This document shows, piece by piece, positions 35,051 to 46,997 of a stretch of 64,000 nt of DNA. Origin of the DNA: Dacryopinax spathularia. Its lineage: Eukaryota > Basidiomycota > Dacrymycetes > Dacrymycetales > Dacrymycetaceae. Where the stretch lies: assembly GCA_037974965.1 (NCBI GenBank), contig JBBPFI010000007.1:62001-126000 (forward strand), read 5' to 3'. Under the pieces are notes generated by a model. That model saw only the letters and a program-made list of their open reading frames with translations, was not told where the DNA came from and did no database searches. Position 1 is the first letter of the stretch. The number at the start of each line of letters is the position of its first letter. The position numbers were made by a program, and so were the translations under genes.

Positions 35051-37312
35051 TTACTCAATCGTCATTGCTGATTGGTCATCTCCTTCCCAGCAAGTACCGC
35101 TCATTGCTCTCTCGACTAGTTCCACACAGTGCCGTTCCAGCATGTGAACCAGGTCGGACTCCTCCTCTTCCGTCATACCGAACGGCCAGCACAGAGGGAC
35201 GCCCGTCGGCTTCAAAGGAGAATGAATACCCCTTCGTCGCTGCGACATCCAGTCGCAAAGTGCGCAGACATCTCCCTCCGGCTCCGTTTCGCGTTCCCAG
35301 TAGTTGATATTCTGCTACGCATTAGTCCTAAGGGACGTTGGTTAGAGTTGCGCCCGCTTACCTTACAAATTGCTGTCGCATTCACCCAACGCAGCTCCTT
35401 GTACAGGTCGCAACGTCCATCCTGATGCCTACACAGCCCTGTGCACAAGGACTCCGGCCCTCTTCCTTCCCGCAATGCAGCAAGCACGCTCCATGAATGC
35501 ATATTGCTCCACAGAACATCGCCCTCGAAAGAGGTCAACAGTGCTTCCAGGTCTTGTAGTAGCGGTGGCGGTAGCGCGATTTGACTGGACAACCAGACGA
35601 TGAACTTGTGGCTGATTTTCGAGTTCATCGGGAGCCCCCAGCACCTATGTAGCTGGCCTTTGAGAATCAGTTGTTCCGGTCCGTGCTCCTTGAGCTGTCT
35701 CGGGAGCTCGGCATATTTGAGCCCGATCTGACGTGCGGCTGAGATATGGCGGGCGAGATCGTTGATTTGATGCAGGCTGGCTTCCAAGAACGCCTCTCCA
35801 GTGACCTGCGAATTCTTGCCTATAATCAGACCACTCAGCTGCGAACAGACTTGTATCACAATACTGACTTGCCTCTGAGGTGCGACAGCTGTTCAAGTAA
35901 TCCGAGATCCGGGCTGGTAAGAAGACCATGAAACAGCCCGAAATTCTCCCCAGTTCCGTACGTGGCCCGTGTATGATACACCATGCTCCACAACACCTCT
36001 AATCTGCGAAATAGCGCTATGAAAACTTCGCCAATGTCCGCCTCCTTTGTCGCCCGTTTAGTCAATCTGACCAACGCACATTGCTTAGGGGTGTACCAGC
36101 AGATCGTCTCACGGCCCAGAGCCCCACACCCAACACACCCCAATCTCAGTCGCTGTCCATAGACGGCCATGAAATCGGTGTGCGCAACGACCGAAGCTTT
36201 GATTTCGATTTCCTTCAACAGCTGGGCGAGCATGTTGACCCATAATGCAAACGTGCGAGGGCTGAACTCGACGCGTCTTGTGTCGTGGTTTTCGTCCAGC
36301 ATGGCCTTCCATTGCTTGTACAGGGATTCGTTTCCATCTCGCTTGGCCTTTTCTGTCACGTACTTCATGTACGCCCATGGCGCCTCGGGTATATCGACCG
36401 TATATGCTGGCTGCAATGATGACTCCAGCTGGGCGGGTGGACGCCAACATTCCAGAACTTCTGAGAGAGATTTGCCATCCTCGTGCTCCAAACGCGCCAC
36501 CCGATGATGAATCCACCCTACTTGCTGGCGTACGATGTATTTGGCCAAACTCCTGAATCCCATCGAATGAGCAGGCCATTGCCAAGTGCTGTTGCCTGAT
36601 ACACATACCAAACCTCGCTCTCTGTCACTGTGCGGATATTATTTTCATGTGAAACAGTGTACAGGTAATTCGTGCAGGTTTCAAATGTCTTCTCAGAGGC
36701 ACACATATCCAAGGATGGGGGCCTGCTCAGGGAGCGTCAGTCCGCAACTGGGAGAGGTAAGAATTGCTCCTACCGATTAGCGAGACCGGTCTCGAGGGAG
36801 GTGCGATCCATTTTCTGAGGGGAAGTTTGATGGATATGCCATGTGACGCTGGGCCGATCGCAATGTTGACAGTACGAGCCAGGCGCCCATAACGACTGAC
36901 ATTGGCAGACTTCCAAGTCGACGACGATCATGGTCAACCGATCTCGCGCGATAGCGGCTGCCACCGCTGCTGATGATCGCTCAATGAAGCCAGATTCTAT
37001 CTGTCGCAGATGTGCATATGAGGCCAGGACGCGCGACTCCCTTCTCGGTATATCAGCATTTGACGGCTGACAACTAGGCGGTGATTTGGGAGAATGCCGA
37101 TCGGTAGGTCTCCTAACCTGACATAGTGCGCCTAGATATGAGGATACCGTGCCAAGCAATATCGCCGCCTCAAAAGCAGTTAGACCAGCACAAGTAGACA
37201 ATGTAGGCGTTTGAGGCATGACAGACTTGCCAACCCTGCCAATGGCGGTTACTGTAGATGTGTCATCTGTAGGTGCTGTGCCATCGTCCGCGCGCGTCAA
37301 GCACGGATGCAT
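35051..37312 (-). CDS. Deaminase-like protein B, paralogue of A lacking the catalytic Glu
   Basis: This multi-exon gene lies directly upstream of A on the same strand. Its C-terminal part mirrors A: NMHSWSVLAALREG stands where A has TYHSEAILMA, CRHQDGRCDLYKEL matches A's CTHEDRRCDLFRQV, and after a phase-0 intron at the same place NINYWERE...VCALCDWM matches A's NMIG...CAHCTFC. The Glu of His-x-Glu is replaced by Trp, so catalysis is unlikely and a regulatory or binding role is possible. One intron (near 35,820-35,872) appears to start with GC (GCAAGT) in place of GT. A Cys-rich N-terminal stretch (CQCQSLWAPGSYCQHC near 36,850-36,900) may bind zinc. The start ATG at 37,312 is provisional; another in-frame ATG lies at 37,219. 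Confidence 0.5.
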
Positions 37313-37595
37313 CCCCGACCGCGCGCTAGCCGGGCTTCTTTAGGGCTGTGCGGGAGGGTTCTTTGGATAAACGGGATGGGACGCGACGCAACTGCGTCTT
37401 CTCTAACCGCACAGCACGTACAGAGGTTATCGGATCCTAATTCTGCCCGATCGGGCGTTCCTCGTCTTCCAGTCCTACTGCTCACCACAAAGACAACAAA
37501 TCGAGCTCGCAATCCCTCTCTTATGATGACAGCCACCTGCAGAACAACTACGCGCCCCTGGGACACTCTAATGCTAACGACCTTCCCCCTTTCCA

Positions 37596-40030
37596 TCAGT
37601 CCGTCGAAACAATGGCTTTGACTACGCCAGAGACAGCTTGCTCCTGCTCCTTAGACCGCCATTTTAGGTCTTCAATCTGACTCTCATTCAGCCTGCTTAT
37701 TTCAGAGGAACTTCAAAACCTACCTTGTGGAGCCTTCCTAGCAAATGGTCCAGTACGACGTCTCCGCGCATGTCTACCCAAGGCACTGACGGGTCACAGC
37801 ACCTGTCAATGAGGGACAGTATACTGCCGGGAAGCTGTTTGTCCGGTGCCCTGGTGATCCACCGTGAGGGTAGCCTCCGAGTATACGGATCATAAGCCTC
37901 GGATTCATGGTCAGAGCCATCGCCCAAGGCGCATTCCGGAATGGCATGAGCAGGAATCTTCTTGCTGTCTGGCAGTTGCACATGACAACGGAGCAAGCAA
38001 GCCCGCAGCTCCGTCTGCCTGGACTCGCTCAATTGATCTAGGCGATGATATACGTGACGCAGCTGTATGCTCTCAGTCTAGGGCTCTTCCGCATGACAAT
38101 ATCGTGGCCTCACCTCGGGTCGGCGAAATAAGGGCGGTACAACTTCAAATACTCGCACCTTCCCCCGCCGAATTAGGTCACTCCGCACTCCGGCTCTGGT
38201 TGCTAAATGAGCTCTCCAGTCCCGGATGGCTTCCTCATCAGTACTCCCTCCTTCCGTAGAGTACTCCTCCGACATGAGCGGCTCGACAAGTACGCATGTC
38301 GGGTCCCAACCTTCTGTCGCTTTGAAAGCGGGCACGGCTTTGAGTCGCCTGTCTAGCTTCTGTACGCGGTATCAGCTCTCCGTGTCAATATGCTTGTGAC
38401 AGACGTACGCTTTTCAATCGCTGCATCCGCCGGTTGCTCTGCTTGCTGGCCAGAGCCTTCAGGTGTTTCTTAGCATCCTGCTGGTTCTGATGGGCGCGAT
38501 TCATCGACTTCCAGGTCACCTTGCTGCAGAGGCGCCGCAGATAGGCTTTGGTTATTCGATCGTTGCGCCCGCGCCATATCCTCTTCGTAGCTTCCAAATG
38601 TATCTCCTTCCAGACCCGCTGTACGATGCGTTCCCGTAGCTCTTGATTACGTTCACTGTTTTTGCAACCGCGACGGAAGTCTGGACCAATGGGGCAATCG
38701 TCTGCCCCCTCGTCGCCGGCGTTTCGGATGCTCCCGTCTGCAGCGACATCTTCTCCGCTATCATCCATATCCCCACCTTCTGCATCTCGTTTGCACGTGG
38801 AATAAGACTCAGACTCTGCGGCGTGGAATTCGTTACTAAGGGCCCTCTGCATGAAGGTTAGTACCTTCCCTTGGAAGTCGCGTTACACGACACACCAAAC
38901 AAAGAATCCGAATATCTCGCGGAACATCTTCGTCATCCTCGTCATCTCCATCGCAATCCGAGTCCTGTGACCTTCTAGCACTTCTCTCCACCGCGCCAGA
39001 GCCGTTGGTATCAGTCTAGACGATGTCATCAGTATTAAGCCCTGAGCGGAAGTTCGGCAATCCTGACCTTGCGTTTGTTCTTCCGTCCACGAATTCTCCG
39101 CGGTCCTGAATCCTGGATAGCTGGGGCTTGGGACATTGAGGTATCGGGATTCGGTGGAGAACGTCCCCGCCCAGTAGCTGCTCCAGCACCACCGCTTGTA
39201 CAGCCAGAGTGCGCCATAGAGGAGGCCTGCTTGACTTCGTCTAGCGCGCGTTGGAGAGAGAGCAACGTGGCCTTCATTCGTTTGTTCTCATCTATGAGCG
39301 TTCGGCGAGAGCTGTCATTGTCGTGTTCCTCCCCGCTTTCCCTCTCTTGCTCGGCCCTCTCCGCAAGCAATCGGGCTCGGGTACACTTGAGCTCCTCCTG
39401 CAGATTGCGGACCGTCACTTGAGCCTTTTCCTCTCGTTCTCGAAGGCTCGCGTTATTAATTTCAGCATCCCGCAGCTGGGCTTGATATTGCTCGACCTCC
39501 TCCACGTATCGCTCAGGAGGGCAGCTATTGCGAAGAGTCTCCATTTCCCCCTGAAGCTCATGAAGGCGATCCAAAGCAGCTGATAATTCGGTTCGTGCGG
39601 TGTCCAGGGCGCCCCAGGCGGTGGCCTCTGACTTCTGAAGTTCCGTTATGCGCGTCTCCAAAACCGTCTTCTCGTCCTGCAAGGTGTCCACACATGCCGA
39701 CAGATGCTCCCGCTCTGTCCGAACCTCGGCGCAAGTCTTCTCCAGAACAGCACAGTTCTCAACCACCGCTTGGTATTGCTCCTTGTAATCGTCGACCATG
39801 CCAGCGTAGATGTCTCTTGCATTGGTGGCATTTCGGCGCTCAGCTTTTTCCTCGCCGAGGCGCTTGCGCAGATCTTCGATTTGAGCTTGCAGCGGGCCTC
39901 GACTGGCATGCGCTTGCTGAGGGCCCCGGGACGTCGCTGCGCTGTTCGGTTGCCCCTGGGCGGATGCGGCTCCAGCACCTCGAGACAGCGTGGCTGTTTC
40001 TGCTGCGGTGTCCGAATCCTCAGTCCGCAT
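37596..40030 (-). CDS. Long coiled-coil protein of unknown function
   Basis: The first large exon (39,035-40,030 region) encodes over 200 residues of heptad-like coiled coil (IEDLRKRLGEEKAERRNATN and on), with a Ser/Gly-rich head and a basic segment ending RIRGRKNKRK. Later exons add an acidic patch (CDGDDEDDEDVPRD), a Lys/Arg-rich helical region (HLEATKRIWRGRNDRITKAY) and a C-terminal domain with TEGWDPTCVLVEPLMSEEY and DEEAIRDWRAHLATRAGV. The last exon ends IVSTD and stop. I do not recognise the family. A DNA- or protein-scaffold role would fit the basic and coiled-coil parts but is only a guess. Upstream exons at 40,150-40,768 may belong to the same gene. Confidence 0.5.
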
Positions 40031-40149
40031 ACGTTTCAGCCAAGTTCTAGACTCTCCGATACGAAGTACTCACTTCACCAATACCCGAACTTCCCCTCGT
40101 CAGCCTACTTCGCCTTGTCTGCTTATTGCCAGGTTCCTCCACGCGGTTT

Positions 40150-40768
40150 CAGGCCTCCACCGGTATAAGGGCTGTGGGGGCAGATCTCTCACCTTCGATA
40201 TCGATGCAACCGAGGCCGTCGTCGTCGTCTTCCCAGTCGTTGTATGCATGGGCAGGGTCGAGCTTGACCCGGACACCTGTAATGCATTGCATAACTGACT
40301 ATATGCGCGCGCATATAGCTAGTCTAGCCATGCGTACCTGCCCATTCCGAGTAGAACGTGTTGTGCAGCTGCCGGCTTGCGGTGTGGGCAGAGTAAAACG
40401 CGGTTTGGGTCCTGCAAGACAGAGCGTCAGTACTTCACTATCTCCACTGCGGCTTGCTGAATAGTGGGCGTACCTGCTGGCCCGGGAAGCAGAACAACAT
40501 GCGGCCCTGATCTCTCTCGCGGACGCAGCGGAGGATCCAGCATATATGGATGCAATCCCGTCGGAGCGAGCGAAGGCCGAGTGCGAGTTGTCCTTGGAAG
40601 CCGGGAGCGGGTTGGTGGAGGCCGGAAGCGAGTGGGTGGTGTCTGCTCGACATCTATGGACGATAACTCGTCGTCATCGGACGAGACGAATATGATCGCC
40701 GTGCGGGGGCGTGGCCGCTTGCTACCCTGTCCCTCTGCAGCCTCAACAGCATCTTGTTTAGCAGGCAT
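40150..40768 (-). CDS. Pro/Arg/Thr-rich hypothetical protein (possible 5' exons of the coiled-coil gene)
   Basis: The reading frame starts MPAKQDAVEAAEGQGSKRPR and continues through TAIIFVSSDDDELSSIDVEQ and a Pro/Arg/Thr-rich stretch. At least two further exons with good splice sites continue the frame, down to about 40,190. The IIFVSSDDDELSSIDV string resembles a SUMO-interacting motif (hydrophobic residues followed by acidic and Ser residues). No stop before the coiled-coil exon is certain, so this could be a separate short gene or the 5' part of the gene at 37,596-40,030. Function unknown. Confidence 0.35.
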
Positions 40769-41020
40769 GTTGTAATGAGCGCCAAGGTTGAGTTCGTCGT
40801 ATTGAATGGGATGCAGGAGCTTCAGGACGTGACGGACCGATTGTGGAGATGGCGATCGAAGCCAGAAGAATCGAGACCGCAGAACCGACGCGCCGGACAT
40901 TACAAGGGTCCTTTGACGCGGCTGCCAACTGCACTCTGGACGGGCCCGAGTAGATCCTCGCTCTCTTTCTGACCACCACTCCGTCCCAACCCTTCATCCA
41001 TATCACTTGCACAATACGCC

Positions 41021-41434
41021 ATGCCCGCCTTCAAGGACTCGTACGCCCCCAGATGTAAGTACCCTGCGCGAGAGTGAGGACTACGCTAAATGAGCACTCA
41101 TCCAGATACGGAGCTCCTTTGGGGCATACCTGGCACGCTCCCAGAGGAGAACGACTACGTCCCCTACAACCGCTCGCAGCACTATCAGTCGTGGTATTCC
41201 ACGAACGACCCAATTCCCACAGACGATCCCGACATCCTGAACCGCAAGATGGCGTTCTACCTGTGGCTGGACGATTACTTTCCGCGCTTCGGCAGGGTTA
41301 AGAGCTGGAAAAAGTGGGCTCTGAGAGTAGGCGACATCTTCTTGCGATTTTGCCGCAGGCCCTCAATTCAGTTAGGCCACCCCGAAACGTTCAGCTGCTT
41401 GGTGGGGCCGCTGGCTCCACCAAGACCTTTATAG
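41021..41434 (+). CDS. Small hypothetical protein
   Basis: Two exons (41,021-41,054 and 41,106-41,434) give about 120 residues: MPAFKDSYAPR, then YTELLWGIPGTLPEENDYVP, a Trp/Tyr-rich segment (HYQSWYSTNDPIPTDDPDI) and FYLWLDDYFPRFGRV. The intron has a clean GTAAGT donor. No signal peptide or membrane helix is seen, and I do not recognise a family. It is transcribed divergently from the gene at 40,150-40,768, with about 250 bp between the starts. Confidence 0.45.
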
Positions 41435-41942
41435 GTTGCAGACGATCCTGGGATATATGCGGAGGAAGGAGTTCGCATAGTCCGAGAGGTGACTGGATCG
41501 CTTTCCGCATACAAGAGCCCGCTGTAGCATAAATGGGCTGCGTCCTCTTTATCCCTGTGCATGCACTAGAAGGGAGTTAGCAATTGGTATTCAGTGACAG
41601 TAAGGCGTACCGCAGGTCTGGCTCGGTCCTAAGACTATCCAGCCAGAATGCTTCGCCAGGCAATTCGCGCAGGCTCGTCCCCCTCGAGTCACTCCAGTAG
41701 CCAAGCAGGATAGTGTGGTCGGGGTACGTACGCTGATTCTGACCTGCACACGATTGCATTGCATACCATTACAATTGTGGTCAGTGCATAAAGGCTCTCA
41801 ACTAGATACTCGCCGCCCCCAATCACTCGCCTCTGCCCCCACCGCCACACGATAAACTGCTTCTCCACACTCCACACTCGACTGCAACCCTGCCCATTCC
41901 TCCCCGCACCTCTCTGCACACTTGACGAATCGGGACTCAGAT

Positions 41943-42788
41943 TTAGGTAGCGGCCGCCGTATTCGCGGACGTAGTGACTGTCGAGAGCGAGGCGGTGGCC
42001 GAAGACATCATCGCGAATGTATGCTGCGCCGTCAAATCCACTTGATGCAGCTTGCTGTTATAGAGGAGGCCTAGAAGGTTCGTTAGCACTCGCTCCACTG
42101 GGCGATAGACAACACTTACCGAGCACAAGGATTGTGATGGCGCAACCCACCATGAGCACGATGAGCAGCACGTTGCAGGGACGACCGAGGCGATTATCTC
42201 CCTGAATACGGCGTCCCTCCGCTTCGAGACGAGCCAAAAATACCCCGGCGGATTTCAGACACGCCCAAAGCCACGCCATGACTTCGGCGGGGACACGAAC
42301 GAGAATCTGGGCAGCGCCCCATCCGCAATTCGCCCCCAACGCTTCCGGGGTATATTGCTCATAGAGCGGCATCTACAATAATCAGCTAAGAGAAGTTAAG
42401 AAAGGCTTATGCGCACCTGGGCTACTTCGCTAGTAGGCGTGGCCATCTTGATGGCTTTCCAGTCGGACAGGTCGAAGGAGGTAATGTGGCGTCCGTCCGA
42501 CTCAGAGTAGGGAGGAGGTTTGGTCGCGGATAAGGGTCTGCCGGGAACAAGTCAGCGAGACGCAAAAGGGACCAAGGGACCCTGATGTCACGCACGGATG
42601 CAAACTGCTTCCGGGCACGTTTGAGTCCGCTGGTGCCCGTCCCACGTTTGCTACCCTTGCTTCGTCCACTGAGCTGGTGGAGCAACGCAAGCTCTCTCCC
42701 ACTAACAAGGCTGTCTGTAGGGTGAATCAGTTAAAAGCGAGACTACCATAGCGGAAACATACATTGCCATAGTCGCGTTGTCTCTCAT
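41943..42788 (-). CDS. Small single-pass membrane protein, unknown
   Basis: Four or more short exons are inferred. A consistent frame reads GRHITSFDLSDWKAIKMATP, then after an intron MPLYEQYTPEALGANCGWG and AEVMAWLWACLKSAGVFLAR. A strong hydrophobic helix follows near 42,120-42,180 (CNVLLIVLMVGCAITILVL), then a short Ser/Thr/Ala-rich tail ending at TAG/TAA near 41,943. The start is uncertain because the first-exon frame does not join cleanly. Residues before the helix are Arg-rich, which by the positive-inside rule puts the N-terminus in the cytosol. Function unknown. Confidence 0.4.
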
Positions 42789-43562
42789 AACTTGCGTTGT
42801 CTGGACACAAAGGCTCGTATCCGTAAGGAGGATATGCAGGATGCCGCACCGAGTCTTGTGCGGCGAGTCGAGAAGCGTTGCAGGTGGGCGTATCTGGCCA
42901 GATCAGAGAGCAGGATAAGCGAAACGGACAATGAAGAGACGTTCACGTACCTGTGGACTCCAATGGCTGGCTGTCATGGTGTGGCGTATTCCGTACTGCA
43001 TTCATAGTGTTGTTGCCAAATAGAGTAAGAACTCCTTTGCTTATGCAGCGTGCGGGGTTGTGAGTCTTCCTTCAAGTGCCAAATTGCAAGAAGCTGGGCG
43101 CTACTGGATTGCTCAGACGTTATACAGAAGTTGAGTTGCAGCCAAGATGTAGTCTATAGCGATAGTGAGGCGGAGCTGGTTGAGTGATGGTGATCGTCGT
43201 AAGTAGAAGGTGAGTTAGCGGATACACCCGTGGCTGCCCTCTGTAAGAGGCTGTGCCGGATTATGTCATGCGTGGGACTTCTCTACCTTTCGATCCTCCT
43301 ATCAGAAGACCATCTCCTCAGTGTCAGGTTAGGACTTGGGAACGTCTGTGCGCCGCGTCACCAAAGGATTTTTGAGCTCAGTCAAAAGAACTCTAGAGCT
43401 CAGTCAAAAGAATTTCACTTCACTCTCCCCGCTACCACCGTGCTGTCCTGAGTGATCGATTACCGTGCATCGCGTACTGTATTGATAAATTATGGCTAGT
43501 TAGGTGCTGTAGCTTGCATGGGGCCAGTGTTGGGAACATTACTCTTGCGGTTATACCCTACT
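42789..43562. other. Gene-free stretch before the tandem array
   Basis: No supported gene is seen. A 22-bp direct repeat, beginning GAGCTCAGTCAAAAGAA, occurs twice in tandem near 43,373-43,412. Confidence 0.5.
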
Positions 43563-44440
43563 GTGAGGTGCCTAGCCGGGCAGACACTACAGGAAAATGA
43601 TACCGTTTGCGAGTGTTCAGCGAAGATAGATGCCTGAACTATTGGCAGGGCTTATCAGTACCAAATATCCCTCCACAGGTGTCTAGGCGGGCTAGACACC
43701 CAGGAAATTCATCCTCAGCCATGCGTTGTCCAGGTGTCTAGTCCAGCTAGACACCCGGGTAAGCAGCGAGCGTTGTATAAGTGTCTAGTAGGTGTCTAGT
43801 AGTCGAGCTAGATACCCCGGCTAGCGATTCTTAGAGGGCCTTGTATAGGTGTCTAGTCGAGCTAGACACCCGGGTTAGCGATTCTTAAAGAGCGGTGTAT
43901 AGGTGTCTAGTCGAGCTAGACACCCGGGTTAGCGATTCTTAAAGAGCGGTGTATAGGTGTCTAGTCGAGCTAGACACCCCGGTAAGCGATTCTTAAAGAG
44001 CGGTGTATAGGTGTCTAGTCGAGCTAGACACCCGGGTAAGCGATTCTTGAAGAGCGGTGTATAGGTGTCTAGTCGAGCTAGACACCCGGGTTAGCGATTC
44101 TTAAAGAGCGGTGTATAGGTGTCTAGTCGAGCTAGACACCCCGGTAAGTGATTCTTAAAGAGCGGTGTATAGGTGTCTAGTCGAGCTAGACACCCGGGTA
44201 AGCGAATCTTAGCGAGCGTAGTATAGGTGTCTAGTCGTTAGGGATCCTCAGCCATGCGCTGTACAGGCGTCTAGTTGGACTACACACCTGCTTATCGATT
44301 TATTAGCCACGTTCGAGCTGTAGACGTGTACAGGTGTCTAGTTCGGCTACACACGTGGTTATTGATATATTAGCAATGTTATCTCTGTAGACTCGCCTGC
44401 TTATTTCGCTGCATGAGGATCTAGTCGAGCTAGGCGCCTG
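43563..44440. repeat. 54-bp palindrome-containing tandem repeat array
   Basis: The core runs from 43,849 to about 44,240 with a strict 54-bp period; GTGTCTAG begins at 43,849, 43,903, 43,957, 44,011, 44,065, 44,119, 44,173 and 44,227. Seven units hold a full palindrome with 9-bp arms, GGTGTCTAG and CTAGACACC, around TCGAG. The spacer (CGGGTTAGCGATTCTTAAAG) varies little. Degenerate units with the same arms but other spacing extend the array to about 43,563 on the left and 44,440 on the right. There is no coding potential. It sits near the middle of the giant element, between the membrane-protein gene and the helicase gene. Confidence 0.9.
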
Positions 44441-44815
44441 TGTTCCAAGCAGGCTATATCACCGTGCACCGGAGTCAGACACATCAAAGCCTAAGCGTTA
44501 ATAGTACCCCGAGCGCCAGCTTTAATTGTGTATCGGCTGTCAATGGACGGATCCGGCGGTGTGCAGGACTCCTACCGCCGCGGCCATGTTGCATAAAACC
44601 CTTGAATGGGTGGTAGAGCGGCGAATCGGATGACAGGCGTTGGGCGTAGGAGCTTGGCCGAACGTATTTCGTGCCTCTCGAGCAAGGGACGAGTCCTGGA
44701 CACCGTGCCCCAATATCAACATTGACATTACGGAGGCGATCTGGCTGTAGTCTGGGGGCCCGCAGGCAGAATGGAGGCGGCCGCAGTCAACTTTACCGGG
44801 CACCTCAGAACAGTA

Positions 44816-46997
44816 CTATAGAACTGAATAACCTTCGGATCCGCACGAATCTGCCCCCAGGACCCGTATGAGACACCCAGTTCGCCCGTATTGTGTTGGG
44901 AGTACCCACCTTGGTAGGGTCATATCCTTGAACTTCAAGCGACTCCAGGCTGGTTGTCCGTGAAAGAGCCACGTAAGCGTGCCCTGTCCTACGTTAGGAA
45001 GCTGCCGGGTGTCCTGAGAGTAGCTGCACATGCCATATTCCCAAGTGTTACCTATATCAGCATATACCCGCGTGAACGATTGGCCCTGTGCAGTATGAAC
45101 TGTGAACGCGTAAGCAAGGTCGAGGCATATCTAATCACCGAAGTGAGTATGTCTGGTCCAATGGGATGTGCTACCTGTTCACTCATCTGAAGACGCCAGG
45201 CAGCCAGTGCACCGCTATCAGTATACACGTCCCAGTGCATTGGAGTGATCATAGTAACAACTTCGGGGTGATTACCCTTCTTCGGGAATCGCACAATCGG
45301 AAAAAGGCAGTTATTGTTGGAGAAGCTGTGTCTGACCGACCTTCCGAGGTTGCGATCGCTTGAGTCCATGCTTGGCTGCCATTGCTCATTGTTGTCTTTC
45401 CAATCGTCCGCCGTTACAAACCCAAGTACGACACCCAAGCGGCCGTTAACCAGGTGAGGATTGTCTCGCATGTTTCGCAATAGCCGTACGGCAGCGCCGC
45501 TTTTGAGGCGGACTACAGTCGGCGCCTTTAGCTTGTTGAGCCTTCTGTAAGCTAATTGCTTGGCTTGGGGAAGTGTAACAGTATCCATGGCTCGGTAGAC
45601 GTGCTCTGTCCCTGGGAGCTTGTCAAGAGCACTGTTATTGGCCTCGAGTACTTTGAAACGCGTGGAATATCTGCAACCCTGGTCAGCATCCTGTTGCCCT
45701 TCCTCGCTCGTACTCGCACATGTAAACTGGCTCCAGGCCATCGCGGTAGGAGACTGCTTGGGCTCGCGACCGAAGCGTTGCATCGGTTGAAGCGGAAATC
45801 TTCCCCTCCCTTATTTCATTTAGTATTTCCACGAGACCTGCGGGAGAGAGAGTGAGCATATTGGGTGATCTGGGAGATGTCTGATGCCTAACGATAGTCC
45901 TGCTGTCTGTACACTCGGCTCAGGGTGTAAGAATGCGGTATGAGCCATGACCAGGCTCGAGATTCGAAAGCAAGGGAGGTATCCTCTCCTTCCTCCACAA
46001 CGGGGGGCAGTTGGAAGAAGTCGCCACACAAGATCAGCTGCTCAAAGATCAGCGCTGCTGTCATGAACAAGCCACAGCTGCGCACCTGAATGCCACCCAA
46101 AGGTCTGTGGCTCTTACGTGCGGCTCTAGCAATGGCATCCAGAGCGCTAAGTAACCATCCGGGAAGCTGAGACACTTTGGCAGCTCGTCAGAGACATCGT
46201 GGCCAGGACCTTCCGCTTTGTGGGGGCGCACCTTCATCGATAATCAAAACACCTGCCCGCATCCACCGCGTTCTAGCCTCTGGGTTTCGTAGGACCTTAA
46301 ACACCATTTCTTCCTGCGTCTCTTCTCTGCCGTTCAAGCCCGCCCAACTGTGCAACGTCCTGCCATCCAGGTGGAATGCTGCTAGGCCTGTGGTAGCAGT
46401 CACCACGACAGCGTCCGGGTCGTCGCGAAAGCGTCCCTCTCGGAGAGAGAGTATAATCTGACGAAGAAGAAGGGTCTTCCCTGTGCCTTGAAGCGCCTGT
46501 CATCTATCGCAATTCCAGCCGGCACATGTAAACATACCGGCAGGTCCAGTAAAGAATAGATTGCTGCCCGAGACAACAAGGTTGTGGATGAATTGTTGCT
46601 CCTCGCTCAAGCTGGGGCTGGATGGGAAGTCCACATGAGCGCTATCAACTCCTGGATCTATCGGGCGCATGCTTCCCTCGCCAGCTGAAGTGTCCTGGCA
46701 AGGTGCATCCACATGCTGCGTATGCCCATGCCCATCTTCTTCGGGGGGGGAGCCATTGGAAAGGGGCGGTCGACTCTGTACATCCCCCCTATCTAGGCAA
46801 TCGGATGCTTGTGGATCGACAGCTGTGGACTGGTGTTTCTGCGTGGGGTGTGTGCCGATGAAGCTGACTGCAGGAGCCGGATATGCGAGGTCCAAGGGCA
46901 GTAAGCTGAGCGTTCCAGATCTTGAAACTTGGAGGAGACTTAATGCACGATGTAAACGTTGATTCTGGCGAAGTTCTTTTCGGGTAGCGGGAGGCAT
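44816..46997 (-). CDS. PIF1-family DNA helicase
   Basis: This multi-exon gene encodes an ATP-dependent 5'-3' DNA helicase. The Walker A motif GPAGTGKTLLLRQ is formed across an intron near 46,470-46,540. It is followed by VVVTATTGLAAF, LHSWAGLNG, VLIIDEGA (Walker B-like), ILCGDFFQLPPV near 46,020-46,050, LSRVYRQ, a VRLLRNMRDNPHLVNGRLG segment near 45,450, and DLAYAFTVHTAQGQSFTRVY near 45,060-45,110. This is the full Pif1 motif order. The first about 150 residues are Pro/Ser/His-rich and unrelated to the helicase. The 3' end at 44,816 is the next in-frame stop and is less certain than the core. It may serve replication or end processing of the element. Confidence 0.85.

Noticed and set aside
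41435-41942. Minus-strand frames between the small protein and the membrane protein
   Set aside because: Two short overlapping frames have no motif and no convincing start or splice pattern.
43563-44440. CRISPR-like array
   Set aside because: Repeat and spacer are both conserved with one 54-bp period; there are no unique spacers and the genome is eukaryotic. It is a tandem satellite with an internal palindrome.
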